From: Candidatus Microgenomates bacterium
Lineage (GTDB): Bacteria > Patescibacteriota > Microgenomatia > UBA1406 > GWC2-37-13
Reading direction: 5' to 3'
NCBI GenBank assembly: GCA_015491205.1
Contig: WFWI01000046.1
Span: 1-5,220, forward strand
Length of the DNA stretch: 5,220 nucleotides
Shown here piece by piece: positions 5,199 to 5,220 of this stretch (its first letter is position 1; each line of letters starts with the position of its first letter). A model generated the notes under the pieces. It was given only the letters and a program-made list of their open reading frames with translations. It ran no database searches and was not told the DNA's origin. Made by a program: the position numbers and the translations under genes.

Positions 5199-5218
5199 GT
5201 ACACCCCCGGGGTGCACA
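5199..5218. repeat. GC-rich repeat, copy 3 (inverted unit, cut by the window edge)
   Basis: GTACACCCCCGGGGTGCACA is the exact reverse complement of the 20-mer at 1024-1043 and 3363-3382, and equals 3389-3408. The following TA ends the window. If it is like copy 1, a direct unit should follow within a few bases outside the window. It lies just upstream of the DUF302 operon promoter. Confidence 0.85.
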
Positions 5219-5220
5219 TA

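Noticed and set aside
1003..5218. The repeated GC-rich sequence as a CRISPR array
   Set aside because: Copies are kilobases apart, in inverted pairs and without regularly sized spacers.

Overview
The window is A+T-rich, uses the standard code (TGA and TAA are both stops), and is tightly packed. It carries short, mostly membrane-anchored proteins and several start sites without a clear Shine-Dalgarno sequence. The gene content (a DUF7282 protein, an anchored rhodanese of the NVHVPYEGEI type, an anchored DsbA-like protein and an anchored PQQ-type sugar dehydrogenase) and style suggest a small-genome bacterium of the Candidate Phyla Radiation/Patescibacteria. That placement is inferred from style and family memory, not from a marker gene.

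Layout from left to right. Positions 1-918 (minus) hold a 3'-truncated nucleotide pyrophosphatase/phosphodiesterase-like alkaline phosphatase superfamily protein with its own promoter at 927-955. Positions 919-1115 are intergenic, with that promoter, a perfect 17-bp GC-rich hairpin (1003-1040) and an intrinsic terminator (1061-1089, minus). Positions 1116-2142 (minus) are a two-gene unit: an anchored rhodanese followed by an anchored Met/Glu-rich DUF7282 protein. Positions 2143-2200 are a divergent control region. Positions 2201-3349 (plus) encode an anchored PQQ-type sugar dehydrogenase. A 46-nt perfect palindrome (3363-3408) fills the convergent gap. Positions 3414-5111 (minus) form an overlapping three-gene operon: DUF302 protein, anchored DsbA-like thiol oxidoreductase, and a four-helix membrane protein with a CTSC motif inside a helix. 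Positions 5112-5220 hold that operon's control region and the start of a third copy of the GC-rich repeat.

Two things tie the window together. First, the same 17-bp palindrome, TACTAC-N5-GTAGTA, sits in the promoter of the rhodanese unit (also touching the dehydrogenase -10) and in the promoter of the DUF302/DsbA operon. One unseen repressor could therefore control both units. Second, almost all the genes under this control encode proteins predicted to work at or outside the membrane with sulfur or redox chemistry: persulfide/sulfane sulfur (rhodanese), disulfides (DsbA-like and the CTSC protein), DUF302 with two conserved-looking cysteines, and a Met-rich stalk that could bind a soft metal. 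I infer a co-regulated envelope thiol-redox or metal-stress module. No DsbB or VKOR is visible, and the CTSC membrane protein is the obvious candidate for the missing electron partner. A separate layer is a family of 20-bp GC-rich units, arranged as inverted pairs in both orders, that sit in the gene borders like REP/BIME or MITE elements.
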